Source: Gadus chalcogrammus (taxonomy: Eukaryota > Chordata > Actinopteri > Gadiformes > Gadidae). From it: a stretch of 64,000 bases of DNA. The notes under the pieces were generated by a model. That model was not told the DNA's origin. It saw nothing but the letters and a program-made list of their open reading frames with translations, and made no database searches. Positions 1 through 38,782 of the stretch are shown here, in pieces. How positions within the stretch are numbered: the stretch's first letter is position 1; each line of letters opens with the position of its first letter. The DNA is taken from positions 24,159,248 through 24,223,247 of the forward strand of contig NC_079422.1 of NCBI RefSeq assembly GCF_026213295.1. The letters are read 5' to 3'. Position numbers and translations under genes: made by a program.

Positions 1-495
1 GTTTCTTAATTATTTACAGCAGCAAAGCTCCTTGCTTGTCAGTTCTACATTCGCCTCTCGCTGAGGCTCCACACTTTCAAGGCATTAGCATATTGTGCTC
101 GAGTTGGGTCTTTGATCAGCAAGATTTCTTTTTTCCTCGGAGAAGGTGAGGTGTGAGAAGAGAGCGATTGTTTGCGTGAGCCGTAAAGAATAGGGGGGGG
201 GTGGGGGGAGCTGGAGCTGAAGCCGTTTGCTTGGGCTGGGGGAATATGCCTTGGTAGGCTGGCATGAGAAGGTAGTATAAAAAAAAAAAACATGTTCTTT
301 CACATAGCATGAGGAAATTTGTGATTCTTATGTTTTTTCTTTTCCTTTTCTATTATGGTCACAGAGACCATCTGTGAAGCCATCTGTGGTGGCGTTTTTA
401 GGTCTGGAATGGCAAGAGTCTCTCAAAGCCATTTAGATAGGAGGCACTCTTCCAGGTTCCACTTGGCTGGAGAATAAACAGGAAGGACCATGTAG

Positions 496-553
496 CCCCC
501 CCCCCCCCCCCCCCCCCCCACCCCCACCCTCACCTCCCCCCCCCCCCCCCCCC
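496..553. repeat. Poly-C tract
   Basis: A run of C broken only by a few A/T bases; on the other strand it is a G-run able to form G-quadruplexes. Its true length may be uncertain in the assembly. Confidence 0.85.
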
Positions 554-2107
554 GCTCTGCTGAGCCATCATGGCCGCTCCTGCCCACAGGACTTGGCACA
601 ATTCCTCTCGGGAAAACGGATGTAAGCTAAATAACAAAAAAAAACATAACCTAATGTGTCAGGCATTATTCCAGCACCTTTTTATGTCTTTTGTCTGTTT
701 CCGAAAAAAATAAAAAAGTACAAGTGAACGCATTATAAAAACGAATCCTGCAAATGAAATGACTTCAAAGAATTAACACGACGGTGCGCTGGAGCAAAAG
801 GCTGCAATCATGCCCTCATTTAAACGCCTAATCGCTCATTCCCGCCACGTCCCGGGGCTTAAAGGTGGGGCCGCCGGAGTTACGTCTCGCGTCAGTGTGC
901 GACCCATAGAGTCTGACTCTCTCTCCCTACCCAGAAGGCTAATGAACCACACAGAGGCCGGAGTCGAGGGCAGTTCATAAAACAAGCCCTGTCAAGACTC
1001 CCATGTGTCCGGTGAAACAAAATGAAACAATACTTTGACGGTGTTTGTCGGTCTTTCCTGAGGGGATTTCTTCAGGCGATACATTTGTGTACCCGACTGA
1101 CAGGGTTCAAAGACATAAATGAAGAACAAATTAATGAATAACCCCTCTGTGGTCGGGTGGTCCCTGGTGGCAGAACCCTGATCCATGGGGTACAGGTCAG
1201 CACCTCCACCCTGATCCCACCCTCCTACCCCGGGCTCCGTCGTCTGCTGGACGGGGGACAGGTGGGTACCAAGCAGCCCCAGTGTTTTTCCCTTCACTAG
1301 ATCTCTGTTTGCAAACAAGCGACAAGGCTGGCAGCAACGCGCCACACACACACACAACAACACTCCGTCTGGTGCCACCGTCTGTGTGTGATGCCAGATG
1401 AAGCTGTTTTATTCTACTCTCTGATCCTGAACACAGCATGTCCTACAGGGGGAGGGTGGGGGACCAAGATGTGTCGGCAGATATGAGCGTATTCTGCTAA
1501 ATATAAAACATCAGGGGCTGGTCAACGTCCCTAGTCGAGGAAACCAATTTCCTTGGTTTAGTATATCTTTAAAACGCAGGATTCTTCCGAGGAGAGGTTG
1601 AGCACAACTCTGTGAGAAGGTTGTAAAACACGCGTTCAGGAGAGAGATCCACACACTTATCCCTCAACCAAACGTCCGCCATCCACGAGACAATCGAAAG
1701 ATAGTTTTGAATGCCAATTCTCGGGCCCTCTCGGGAGAGAATGTGGCTTAAAGGCCACATTCATCTTCTCTGTCGTCCGCAATACACCAGCGAGGGTTGG
1801 GCTAGATCTAATCATAGGTGTCAGGGCTGAAATCTCTGCTAATGAATTGAATCTCGGCCGTGGCCCGCCAAGACTGTGTGCTGGGCGGCCACTCCCGTTC
1901 GGAGCGAGGAGAAACTGGAACCGTGATTCACACAGAATACATTCACGTTGAGAGCCATACGTATCAGACATGGGCACACGTTTGATATGCGCGCGTTTCC
2001 CGACTCAAAATTTCTAACAGATTATGAAGAATACAGGGTGGGGAGGATTTATACCTTTACCAACTGTGGCCATGGTAACAGCAAGATCAGAGGAAATCAG
2101 AATGATT

Positions 2108-2500
2108 AAGACTGTGTGTGTATGTGTCTGTATGCATGTGTGCTGCTTGTGTGTGCGTGTGCTTGAATGTGCTGTGTATATCTATGCGTTTGTATGTGTA
2201 TGTGTGCGTCATGCTTGAATGTGTTGTGTAAGTGTGTGTATCAGTGTGTGTGTGTCTGTGTGTGTTTGTGTTCGTGTTTTGTGCTTGAATGTATGTGTGT
2301 GTACAATGTACATGTGTGTGTGTGTTCATTGTGCTTGAATGTGTTGCGTATGTGCATGCGCACATGTGTGCGCACGTGTGTGCGTACGGGTCTGTGGCCA
2401 TGTATGTCTGTGTGCGTTCTGCTTCAACGGGCTATGCATATGTTAGTGTTTGTGCGTATGTGTGTGTGTGTGTGTGTGTGTGTGAGTGTGTTTGTATCTA
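2108..2500. repeat. Degenerate (TG)n tract
   Basis: TG/TGTA-rich low-complexity DNA with an irregular longer period marked by repeated TGCTTGAATGT motifs. It ends in an uninterrupted TG run near 2459-2484. Confidence 0.8.
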
Positions 2501-3024
2501 CGTATCTACACGTAAAATACTAACTGATTCCAACGCCAACGTCAACGGCTTCTCCGGCCAACTCCTGCGTCACACGCAATGAAAGTCCTAAATAATGCCT
2601 CCTGCCTAATTGATTCCAACCTGGTCTCGAAATAGCATCAAATTAAAACCAGAAGGCCATTTTTTTACCCCCGGAAGATGGCAAACAAGCCTGAGACATG
2701 GGACTGTAGGTCAGTTTGCGTATCTTAAAGCTTTAAATTATGCAGTTAGCGTGCAGAGCACTTACTTCATCCCTCCATCCCTCCCCCGCCCCCGCCCCCC
2801 CCCCCTCATCTTTTGCCTTTTCGCCTCTTGCCTCTCCCTCTCTCTCAATCTCCCCATATCTGTGTTACCCTAGGCATGTGTGAGACAACAAACCTATTAC
2901 TATTCCGCCTGCCTCCATCGCTATACCCATTTCTCTCCTATTCTCCCTCTTTTCTGGTATAATTCTGCTCTGTCCGTGGCACAGTGTGTAGCTGCTGAGG
3001 TATAAGCTGGCCGTGGAGAGAGGT

Positions 3025-3549
<525 letters not shown>

Positions 3550-5007
3550 CGGGGTAGAGAAAGAGGGAGGGAAAGAGGAGGGTATGGGAGAGAGAGAGAG
3601 AGATGATGGGAGAGTGGGGGGGAGGGTGGGAGAGAGTGAAAGAGAGAAAGAGGAGGGAATGAGAGAGAGAGGGGGGAAAAGCGAGATACAGCAGCAAAAG
3701 GGTGTCGTCCAACCCGTCATGGTGGTTGCTCGTGAGAGGAGGCAGCTGCAGATATCTCAAACCCCTCCATTCAGCGCCTCGCCCCCTCCCCCATGTCATC
3801 CCCCTGCCTCGGGTCCCCGGAATGAGTAAGAGATGCTGGAAGAAAGGGGGCGTATTCCAACCGTATTCCCTTTCTCTGGTCTCACTCTCGCCTCTTTAAG
3901 GGGGCTGCTGATGGCAAAATGGGTTTTGTTCGGTCATAAAATAATTGTATTGCTTTGTGGTCGCACTCTGATCGTATTCCAATAAAGTTCAATAGACGAC
4001 ATGGGCGCAGGAAGGGTTATGGTCACAACAAGTAAGCTGTCAACTGTCCCATGGCACGTCTTGGGCTGGGGATGCCTGTCAGCCTTTGGGAGGCTTTTGA
4101 AACCGTAATGCAGCCTTGCCAAGCCCCAATGTGCCCGCTTAAAATCCTGCAGCAACGCCCAGGGACCGCCAGCACAGAGGCTCCCTAACGACTAACCACA
4201 AGGTCCGTTTTCCTACAACAGATGTGCACCCCTTGTTGCAAGAGTGCATTCAGCGACTGGGTTTCGTTTTTATCGAAGCGAATGACGGAGGACCTTTTTT
4301 TTCTTTTTCTTTTTTTTAATCGACCGATGTTTCATTTACCACGGACACAGATAGAATTGTCTTATCATTACACACATATCCATACACAATCGCAACGTAA
4401 CAAAACATAGCAGCCTCGCAACCTTATAAAACCTGAAACAAATGGAAAAGATAAAAGCTACACTGATTTTCTTTTAAATCACAAATCAAATTCTAATGTA
4501 TGAATCCGATATTTAAGGCAATGCTCTTATGATTACAATCACATTCACTGTAAGCTACTATGTGTGGTGGAGTGTGCAGCATCCCCTGCCACGTCTGTTA
4601 TGAATGAAACGGTGCATTCATTCAATGCGTAAAAGCAAACTTGTAATTCACGGAGCACCTTGGCCACCTGCAGTAGCCCACCCTGATACGGGATGATGAG
4701 GAGAGAACGCAATGTGTGGAAAAGGAATGAAAACCATACTCTACCTGAAATAATCCAGCCGGCTGCTCTGAGTACAAGCTGTCAGCGAGTGATGCGGACT
4801 ATAGGGTGCTGTGCAGCATACGGCTCCAACCAGCCAGCAGGTCAGTCGTTGCGCATGGTGGCCAGTCACCAAGACGTGCTCCTCACAGGAGTACTTTAGG
4901 GGTAGAACGTATTAAAATCGTCAAACACTCACTGACTCACTCTGCTTGCTTGCTCGCTCACTCACTCGAGGCACAGGTGATCTCTGCTGCGTGGGCTCGC
5001 TCTGTTA

Positions 5008-5186
<179 letters not shown>

Positions 5187-5697
5187 CTCTCTCCTCCGTG
5201 AAAAATGACAAGCGCTTGGTACCCGCGGGCATGGAAACCCCTGCATTAGAGCGATACAGAATTGATGCTTAGAAGTAGACACTTAAATATCTTGTTGCTG
5301 AATCCACTATTCGACCTGTGTGATTGGCATTAAAACTAGCAGCGATAAAAAAATATACGATTTCAATCTGAACGATCTGGAGTTCGTAGAGTTGCTTGTC
5401 AAATCCCGCCATCTATTGGTGATCTGGAACAGCATGAGGGATGCGTTGCACGAAACTTTGTGTCACCTTGGACATGGGAGTCTTCAACTGCATGTATTCA
5501 GTATCATTTTGGAAACCTTGCATACATATACACACATTGTAGTGCCTCTGTGTTTACAATTGATTTCAGGATTTCTCTAATCGGATTGCTTAGCAGGCGC
5601 AGAATAATCTTGCTCCATTTCTGACCTCTTAACCCTGTTAACGTGATGTGTTTTGTGTGGGTGTATTGCATATGGAATGTGTTTATCATGCTCTCCT

Positions 5698-5831
<134 letters not shown>

Positions 5832-6143
5832 AGCAACTATTGACTATTGACTCTGCTCACACAATAATTCCCCATTGTGAGGATAGTGACATTGCGCTTG
5901 ACGTTTGCGATGGGCTCCTGCAGGGATATTCTGCCATCTGCAGGACAAACAATGAATTACATCCAACAAACGCTCAATCTCTTCAAATCCTATAATTTAC
6001 CTATCGTGAAATGCCTACAATAGCTGGTTGTTTAAATGTCAATACATATGCTTCAACCCCAATAATACACACATCAACTAACATGAGGGTTAGGAAGAGA
6101 TATCAGAGCCTCACTAGTGACTAGTGTGTGCGGCGCTGCGTCT

Positions 6144-6181
6144 GTCACGTGACGACCGCGCCTACCGCCCAGTCACATGAC
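6144..6181. promoter_or_regulatory. Twin CLEAR/M-box-like sites upstream of vps33a
   Basis: GTCACGTGAC, a perfect palindrome matching the CLEAR element bound by TFEB/TFE3/MITF, lies at 6144-6153. A one-base variant, GTCACATGAC, lies at 6172-6181, only 18 bp further on. The pair sits 30-67 bp upstream of the vps33a ATG. TFEB-family factors switch on lysosomal genes through such sites, and VPS33A is a lysosome-fusion gene, so position and function agree. Occupancy is inferred, not shown. Confidence 0.72.
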
Positions 6182-6210
6182 CTCCACTTGTTTTCCTCTG
6201 CAGAGGAAAG

Positions 6211-12545
<6,335 letters not shown>

Positions 12546-12850
12546 GTCACGGCTGGCCTGGGGGGGTGGGGGGGGGGGGCACTTCACACCTGGCCACATC
12601 AAGCCCCTCGGCCTTTCTCAGTCTGGCCCTTCTGTGTGCTGCAGGTGTCTGATTGAAGTCGGTCCCGCCGATGGCAGAACAGGTGTAGCGTGTTAGGTCA
12701 CACGGGTCATTGTTCTCAAGCCACACGAGAGTCCGACTCCGCTTTGTGTTGTTCTGTACGTCCGATCGTCTGATAGTCCCTTCGATAAGTTGGGTTCTCT
12801 AAGGTTATCACTCTGGGCTGTTGAGCAGCGATGGATACTGTATATATGTT

Positions 12851-12911
12851 AATAAAGGAGTGAGGGTGCGTTTGGAAAATGTAATGCGCTTGCGATTTTT
12901 TTTCCAATAAA
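12851..12911 (+). promoter_or_regulatory. vps33a polyadenylation signals
   Basis: Two AATAAA hexamers, at 12851-12856 and 12906-12911, lie 306 and 361 bp after the stop codon, a normal 3'-UTR length. The second, in an A/T-rich setting, is the likelier main signal. Confidence 0.75.
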
Positions 12912-12919
12912 AATAACTA

Positions 12920-13690
12920 ATAAGAAAAGAGAACTCGTTTGGCCTTATTTCTAATTTTTGCAAATACATGTTTTGAATGAATTAATAAAATGCGTTCCAG
13001 CAAATTGACTTATCTTCCTAAGAGGTTTGGGATTTTGTGGTTCCACATATTATAAGCGAAATAAATATTGCATCGCCCTAATTACTAAACTTAATTTCTC
13101 TAAATACAGTATAATAATGACGTAATACAGTCTGTGCATCTCTCTCCCCGTGTGCGGGGGGCGAGAGGGAGACGAGGAGCGGATGGGAGTGTATCCATCA
13201 CCACATCCCCCCCCCCAGCCCTCTGAAGGAGCAATTAGCTGGGTAACAGGCTCTCCGATCAGCCGATAATGGCCCTTTGCTGTCTGGAAGCAGCCAGCCA
13301 GCCCTATGGCAGCACGTGATCTGACAGCACAGGGCACTGATTGAATTAGGAAGCCATTTGCTGTGTGTTCCGGTAGACGATAACAGCGCTGGAAAATAAA
13401 AGGACATTGGGTGTCTTTTAGCAATCGATAGCCTGTCCATTCCTTGCTCCTATGGGCAGATATGCTCGTAGGTTGCCCGTTGGATACTGACAGGTTTATT
13501 GTGAGATATTGGAGCAGACAGCCTCTGACTTTATTCTGCAGAGGCTGTGTTTGTTTTGGGGGGATTTGGATCAGAATATAATTTAAAGTAGAAAATCAAA
13601 TTCTCTTTTCTTGGAGGAGCAGATGCACTGTGTGGCTTAACCTTCCACTTAGAAAACCCCAGGGCTATCAAACAGTTAAATAGCCTGGGG
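12920..13690. other. Gene-free stretch with a possible conserved non-coding element
   Basis: No exon seen. The part at about 13200-13440 is unique, balanced in base content and dense in homeodomain-, E-box- and GATA-like words (GCAATTAGCTG, AGCACGTGATC, ACTGATTGAATTAGG, ACGATAACAG), the texture of a vertebrate enhancer. At 13657-13690 is an inverted repeat, CCCCAGGGCTAT / ATAGCCTGGGG, around TTAAAT. Conservation is not shown. Confidence 0.4.
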
Positions 13691-13810
13691 CTCCTCCTCT
13701 GTCATAAGGACTTCAGGCAGGCAAGGCAACTCAGTTGAGAAAGTGTCTCTGGGCTGGAAACACAGAAGCCCCTTCACCGAGCAGTTCTGTTTACGGCTGA
13801 CCGTCAAAGG
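13691..13810 (+). other. Candidate 5'-UTR exon of the 14437 micropeptide gene
   Basis: A non-coding stretch ending in CCGTCAAAG followed by GTAAGT at 13811, a near-perfect splice donor. The next strong acceptor is at 14430-14432 (long pyrimidine run then TTTCAG), just before the micropeptide ATG. The start of this exon is a guess placed after the TTAAATAG box; the gene may instead start at the TATA box at 14218. Confidence 0.4.
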
Positions 13811-14194
13811 TAAGTCACTTTTCTGCCTCTTTGATCCATTTTATGTTTCCCATGCTTTTTGTTTTAAACCTGAATCTATTATGTCTTTGTGGTGTGCAGG
13901 CAATATACAATAATATAAAGAGTTGAAAGTAAATATATTATTTGTTTGTGATTGTCAATCATTTCATTCGCAGTGCATATTTATATCGTCAGGGTGTGCT
14001 TTTTTTTTAATCTTTATTCGTTGAGGGGAAAACAGCGCATCAAATAACAGACTAGAAGTAGGCCTAGTAAGAATGGCTTTTAAAACTTGATTATAATGCA
14101 TCTTTTTATTTTTTTTATCTGTTCATTTATTCTGGTTGCAGATCAATACTGAACCCATTTTGTGCAATTACAAATACATTATTAATGGCCCCCT

Positions 14195-14250
14195 TATAAA
14201 TACCCTCAGCATGTACTTATAAAAGCAAGGCCAGTTTACCTTGCGACTTA
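14195..14250 (+). promoter_or_regulatory. TATA promoter of the micropeptide gene
   Basis: TATAAATA at 14195-14202 and the canonical TATAAAAG at 14218-14225, with an expected start around 14248-14255. This lies about 190 bp upstream of the micropeptide ATG. TATA boxes of this quality usually mark tissue-restricted genes. Confidence 0.55.
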
Positions 14251-14436
14251 ACAGTTCGGCCTCACAGCAGGAGACTATAGTGCTTTTATATCTCTTAAAT
14301 GAGAATCAATCAAATAAATTTTGATTTTGAATTTTGAGTTCTGAAATTTGCTGGCCTGGGAACGTCTTTGAATGGATCCGAAACAGCAGCAGCAAACGTC
14401 CAAAACCCCCTTTTCCCCCCTCTTTATTTCAGAGCG

Positions 14437-14646
14437 ATGGGACAAATCAAAGCCATGGACCACCTGAGTCGAGGGGCCGGACAGGAGCTCAAGATCCAGA
14501 TGGACTTTGAGGTGGAGCCCCTGTCCATCAGATTCCTCCGGACATTTCGAGAAGTTCTGAAATTCGTTTTCTTTAGCTACACCGTGTTGTTTGGTGCCTT
14601 GCTCCTGGCCCGATGGACGACCTATTTCATGGTTGGGAAGAAATAA
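14437..14646 (+). CDS. Unrecognised 69-aa single-helix membrane protein
   Basis: I do not recognise this protein. It has a soluble, charged N-terminus (MGQIKAMDHLSRGAGQELK), an acidic-basic linker (DFEVEPLSIRFLRTFREV) and one clear membrane helix (FVFFSYTVLFGALLLARW, about residues 44-61), then a short basic end, VGKK. The ATG follows a strong splice acceptor (TTTATTTCAG, 14423-14432) by four bases and sits in a good context (GCGATGG). An upstream in-frame ATG at 14368 would apply only if the intron is retained. A TATA box lies upstream and AATAAA about 1.3 kb downstream, so promoter, intron, ORF and polyA signal line up as a real gene. Its form recalls SERCA-regulating or organelle micropeptides, but no family motif was identified. 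A chance ORF is possible. Confidence 0.6.
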   Translation: MGQIKAMDHLSRGAGQELKIQMDFEVEPLSIRFLRTFREVLKFVFFSYTVLFGALLLARWTTYFMVGKK

Positions 14647-14670
14647 AGAAAAAGGGAGGAGAAGATTACA

Positions 14671-14823
<153 letters not shown>

Positions 14824-15921
14824 CCATATGGCTTAAAGGTTCCATCTCAAAGTGGTTGCACAGTCGTCATGTCATTCAACACACCACAGGAACTAGATAT
14901 AGGTGTATTCAATATGTTTATTCAGCACTTTTAGCCTTTTTCTCAAGTCAATGTCATTGTTGAAATCATCGAATCTTATAAAAAGCTTTTCATTAACTGT
15001 ATGTAAAAGCATCAAATGCTATATTGATTAAGCAATGGAATAGTGCATATGGATCAGATCAGAGTTACAGTTTGGGTTTGCCAACTATAGGCCTCATGAT
15101 GGTTGAGGAGAATTCATTGTTTGGCAGTCTTTCCCCGATACAGAACATGATTCAGATACCGACTACACCTATTTCATCTGCCTCCTGTGGATGATGAAGC
15201 AGGCTTCTTTTGATCCAGACTGATGTGAAGACTGTAGACGTCCGTTGCCCAGGCTCTGTGGAACCAATGCCTAGGGACCCACAGTTCCTTAATGCTCGGT
15301 TCACATCAAGTACTTAACTCCTCCAGTGGGAAAATGCTATGTGCCCGAAAGGAATCAGACAGCCGACTGTTCCTCTTATCCAACATAGTTGAACTGGTAC
15401 GTTGCGAGTAAGAACCTGCCCGTTTTGTGCTCACTGAATGCTTCTACATTTGTTCAAGTGACTTTGTATGATTTATTTTAGAATTAAATTGTCTTGAATT
15501 GTATAATTGTATTTATTTGTTGACTGTGATTATTTTGAGATACACAATTATTTATGATACATGCAACATCATGTCCATCCACTTACCATGGTAATTCACA
15601 TGCTATATATAACTTAGGAAGTACTTTTTAAATAGCTGCCTTATAAGCCTCACTGCAAGCTATATCAAATACAATATTTATATGTGTATGATGATACTTT
15701 TCAGACTCTCCTGCGGGTATTTTAAAGGAGCACAGAAACATCTCTAGTGCCTGAGAATTCTATGCTTTATACTTATTCATTCCAGGCATTAATTTGTATT
15801 GGATCGAGTAGCTACAAACTGTTACTTGTTACTTTGAGAGGTCACACATCATCTTAAAAATAGTTCTAACACTCTAAGTAAAAATGTACTAAAGTATTAT
15901 TTGTAAATCTAAACGTTGTCC

Positions 15922-15927
15922 AATAAA
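15922..15927 (+). promoter_or_regulatory. Candidate polyadenylation signal of the micropeptide gene
   Basis: The first plus-strand AATAAA I find after the micropeptide stop, 1.28 kb downstream. The 3' UTR between is A/T-rich and unique apart from the CT tract. Confidence 0.45.
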
Positions 15928-15929
15928 CA

Positions 15930-16779
15930 AGTAACATATGTCTTGACTGCTTAACCCATCCAGGCACCGCTGTGGTTACTGGTGAGTAGCTCTCTGTCTC
16001 AGGGGACACTCTCAGGTTCACAGGCAGGTGAGGCTTGATTTGTGTGTGGTTGCAGGTCAGACTCCTCGCCGAACCTGCAGTAGCTGTATTGAATAGGATT
16101 GACTATCGATGACTTCACCCCGGTCCCCTCTGTGGGGGTCTGTTGTTATCCCTAGCCCATGTTGGAGGCCTTGGCCACCTGGTCACTCCACTGGCTGTTA
16201 TCAACTACTTGGGACTTAACTCTGAAACCACATGAGAGTTCTAAACCCTATAACCCCACGACCAAACCCTAACCCTCAAACAAAACCCATCCTAATTGAA
16301 ATGCAAATTCAATACAGTGAAACGTGTTCCTCCAAGACAATTCTGTTTGAAACACATCCACCAGCTTAACTTGTAACTTTAACATGTATTATTTTTATTC
16401 TGCTATAGCACAGGAAAAGCTTTACATAGCTAGTCAGCATTGTCAGCACAGTTCAAATAACCAACCACTAGGGGCGCCGTTATTTCCCTGTGACCTATTA
16501 AGACTCTTGTTGTGTTCTCTTGAGAACCGGAACCGGAAACGACGGCAGAATATTGTTGTTGCACCGTGCGTGTGCTGTACTCGTAACGTACGGAGAACGC
16601 ATTTTCATTGACTGAATCTTTCAAGCGATATCACATGCTAAAGTTATAAAAACACGGATGCACCTCGTCTTCGTATGAGCTGGACAGAGTAAACATAACT
16701 CTGTTTCTTTTTTGGGATTGTATTGGTCTAAAAGTGCGGCAACGTAGCACTTAGCTACAGCTAGCTAAACAGCTCCACC
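15930..16779. other. Intergenic and snrnp200 promoter
   Basis: No ORF of note. A/T-rich sequence gives way near 16490 to more GC-rich, TATA-less DNA (GAACCGGAACCGGAAACG, ETS-like GGAA words) before the snrnp200 ATG, as expected of a housekeeping promoter. AACCCTAACCC at about 16266 is a single telomere-like word, not an array. Confidence 0.5.
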
Positions 16780-36275
<19,496 letters not shown>

Positions 36276-36685
36276 ACCGAGCCCATAGGTCACTGCAGTC
36301 GCACCTCATCCCCATCGGTGGATCGTCTTTGTCCTGTTTTTACTGTAAATCGTTAAACCAGACCCTTGCCTCTTTTGATAATTTCAATGGCATTTCTTTT
36401 TTTTGTATGACTTTGTTTCTTAGTAGTGGCCATCGCTTGTCTTGCATACACCCGTCTGAAATTACGTTGTACAGGATTGACTCGTCTAGTTTTTGTAAAC
36501 TGACCTGTCCAAGAAGCAGATTCTCAATATATAAGGGCCAAAATACTTAAATACAAGGTCAATTTTAATAAGGCGTCAACAAATTATTTAACAACCATGT
36601 TAACCCAGTCGATCTGTGCTGGGAAACTGATCAAGTGATCATTTGTAACTGCATTATTGTACTTGTTCTGGCCCAATTGTTTTTC

Positions 36686-36691
36686 AATAAA
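36686..36691 (+). promoter_or_regulatory. snrnp200 polyadenylation signal
   Basis: AATAAA 411 bp after the stop codon, followed by an A-run. The opposing ciao1 signal is only 70 bp away. Confidence 0.8.
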
Positions 36692-36760
36692 AAAAATTAT
36701 GCTAAAATGAAATTACTAGTGTATTAATAATTCACAGATAAGTCAGTCAATCTGTTCAGT

Positions 36761-36766
36761 TTTATT
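36761..36766 (-). promoter_or_regulatory. ciao1 polyadenylation signal
   Basis: TTTATT on the plus strand is AATAAA for ciao1, 314 bp beyond its stop. The two convergent transcripts end almost back to back and may overlap. Confidence 0.7.
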
Positions 36767-36936
36767 ATTGGTATAATGTGCGTTAATTTTATAAAAAACA
36801 TTTGCTTACAGAAAAGTGCAATCACAAGCTATAAGAGGCATCAACACTTTAAAGTTGGCAAGTTAATGTAGGTAACAACCAACCTGGTGCTACAACACTG
36901 ATCATATTTACTGTATGAGAAACTAACACTAGGGCT

Positions 36937-37072
36937 AGACGTACTGCCACAGAAGCAGTATAGGGCAGACAGGCTACCACAGAAGCAGTCTGTCTGACAC
37001 TAGGGCAGACAGGCTGCCACAGAAGCAGTATGTCTGACACTAGGGCAGACAGGCTGCCACAGAAGCAGTCCT
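36937..37072. repeat. 40-bp tandem repeat in the ciao1 3' UTR
   Basis: Roughly three copies of a unit with CACTAGGGCAGACAGGCTGC and CACAGAAGCAGTATGTCTGA. It ends within 10 bp of the ciao1 stop codon, so it would be transcribed in the ciao1 3' UTR. Confidence 0.85.
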
Positions 37073-37079
37073 GTATCCT

Positions 37080-38782
37080 CTATTCGTGGTCATCCTGGTA
37101 CTTCCAGATTGCTATCTCTCCGTTGTCGCTACAGGTCGCCAGTACGCCGGCCTCCTTGGGGTTCCACGCCACGCAGTTCACGTCCTGGCTGTGGGCTTTG
37201 CTGACGTGAGCCGCCAGGGAGAACACGGGCTGTTCGGGGTCTGCGGTCGAGTCCTCTTTAAACACACGGACTCCGTCATCACCACAGGCCGTCACCAGAG
37301 CACCGGTTAAACGACACCTAGACACAAGGAGCGTTTGTTTTTAAAAATTAGTTTACCACGTTATGGTCATGATGAAGTAATGTTCAAACTCGAGATGCAT
37401 CTCTGTGCTCCAGAAAGGCAGATTAAACTGTTTCAGCTAACTGCCCCGAATCTTTTTGCCACCCTAAATTATCGATTGACCTATTGAGGAATGGATAGAG
37501 GGTGCTTACCAAGCAATATCGTACACTGACCGCTCATGGAAGCCTGACAGAGTGCACACACACTTCCAAGACATGTCTCCTGTACACAACACAACACATG
37601 GAAATTAAAAGTTAATACAAGCTCAATCAAAACGCCTCAAGAGTCATCTGCCACCTTGGAGCATATGAGCAACATACCCGGTCCCTCTATGTTCTGACAC
37701 TTCCAGATCTTCACGGTCCGGTCGTCGCTACATGACGCCATCCTCTGTCCGCTTGGGTCAAAGGTCAAACTCCAGACGGTGGACGTGTGTCCCTCCAAGG
37801 TAGCCTTGCACTCCCAGTCATCGTCCTCTTCCTTGTAAACACATATGTTGTTGTCGTAGCTGGCTGAAGCCAGAAGCTGTGGAGAGAGCGAGAGCAGAAA
37901 ATTAGAATGCTTGTCTTTAGACAATGATTAACAGGCAAAGGAGATTGATCCGTTCGTGGTTGTTGACCCACCTCAAGTGTCGGGTGCCAGACCACGAGTT
38001 TGACATCTTGTGTGTGCGAGTTTATCACAGTCACACACTCATACTCGTCCTCCTCGTCAACTGTAAGAGACAATCGGTAATACTACTTTGAAATCTGCGG
38101 CGATGCAACTTATTTAACAATGATGCACATGTGTGTGATGGCACTGACCTTCCCAAACCCAGACACTCTTGTCTCGGCTACATGTGGCCAGTAGATTTCC
38201 TGAAGGTGCCCATGTCACACACTTGACTTCGTTTTCATGCCCTTCTAAAGTCGTCAAACACTGTCGGGACAATAAAACCACTATGAGAGACCATGAACAC
38301 AAACAGATACAGTATTTTGAGCTGATTAGACGTGGTGCATGATCCATTTACAAACTGTCGTGGAAAATAGGCGTCTACATTTATTCTGACCTCAAAATCA
38401 TCATTCTTCTTCTTCCAGATGCATGTGGTTGCATCGAAGCTGGCCGACGCGAGATAGGTCCCGCATGGAGACCAGGCGACCCTCCTCACGGTGCGCTGGT
38501 GCCCATCCTGAAGCACACTCAAGCACTTCCAGGAGTCGCCTTACACAACACATCCAACATGCAATACGTTACAAAGCATGCCACTGATGTTCGATGCAGC
38601 CGACCATTGACTATTATTTTTCCTTTAGACTCTCCTGCCTCACCTTCCTTCCCCCATATCCTGATGGCCCTGTCGCCTCCACAGGAGGCCATCAGAGTGG
38701 CCGTAGGGTTCCAGGCAACATGCCAGCAACGAGAGTCTGGATGGGCGTTGAACCGCTCAACGAGAACCATTGCGTCCTTCAT
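37080..38782 (-). CDS. ciao1: CIAO1, WD40 protein of cytosolic Fe-S assembly
   Basis: Seven exons on the minus strand: 38644-38782, 38391-38539, 38149-38260, 37972-38060, 37678-37876, 37510-37579, 37080-37317. All introns are GT-AG; the join is in frame and gives 331 aa (human 339). CIAO1 is the seven-bladed WD40 propeller that, with CIAO2B and MMS19, hands Fe-S clusters to cytosolic and nuclear enzymes. Family signatures are clear: [76 protein letters not shown] and the C-terminal [14 protein letters not shown]. The start at 38782 gives [11 protein letters not shown] like mammalian MKDSLVLL; an upstream in-frame ATG at 38824 was not used. It is tail-to-tail with snrnp200 and head-to-head with tmem127, as in mammals. 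Confidence 0.97.

Noticed and set aside
16263..16300. Telomere-like AACCCTAACCC
   Set aside because: Only about two imperfect units, too short for an interstitial telomere array.
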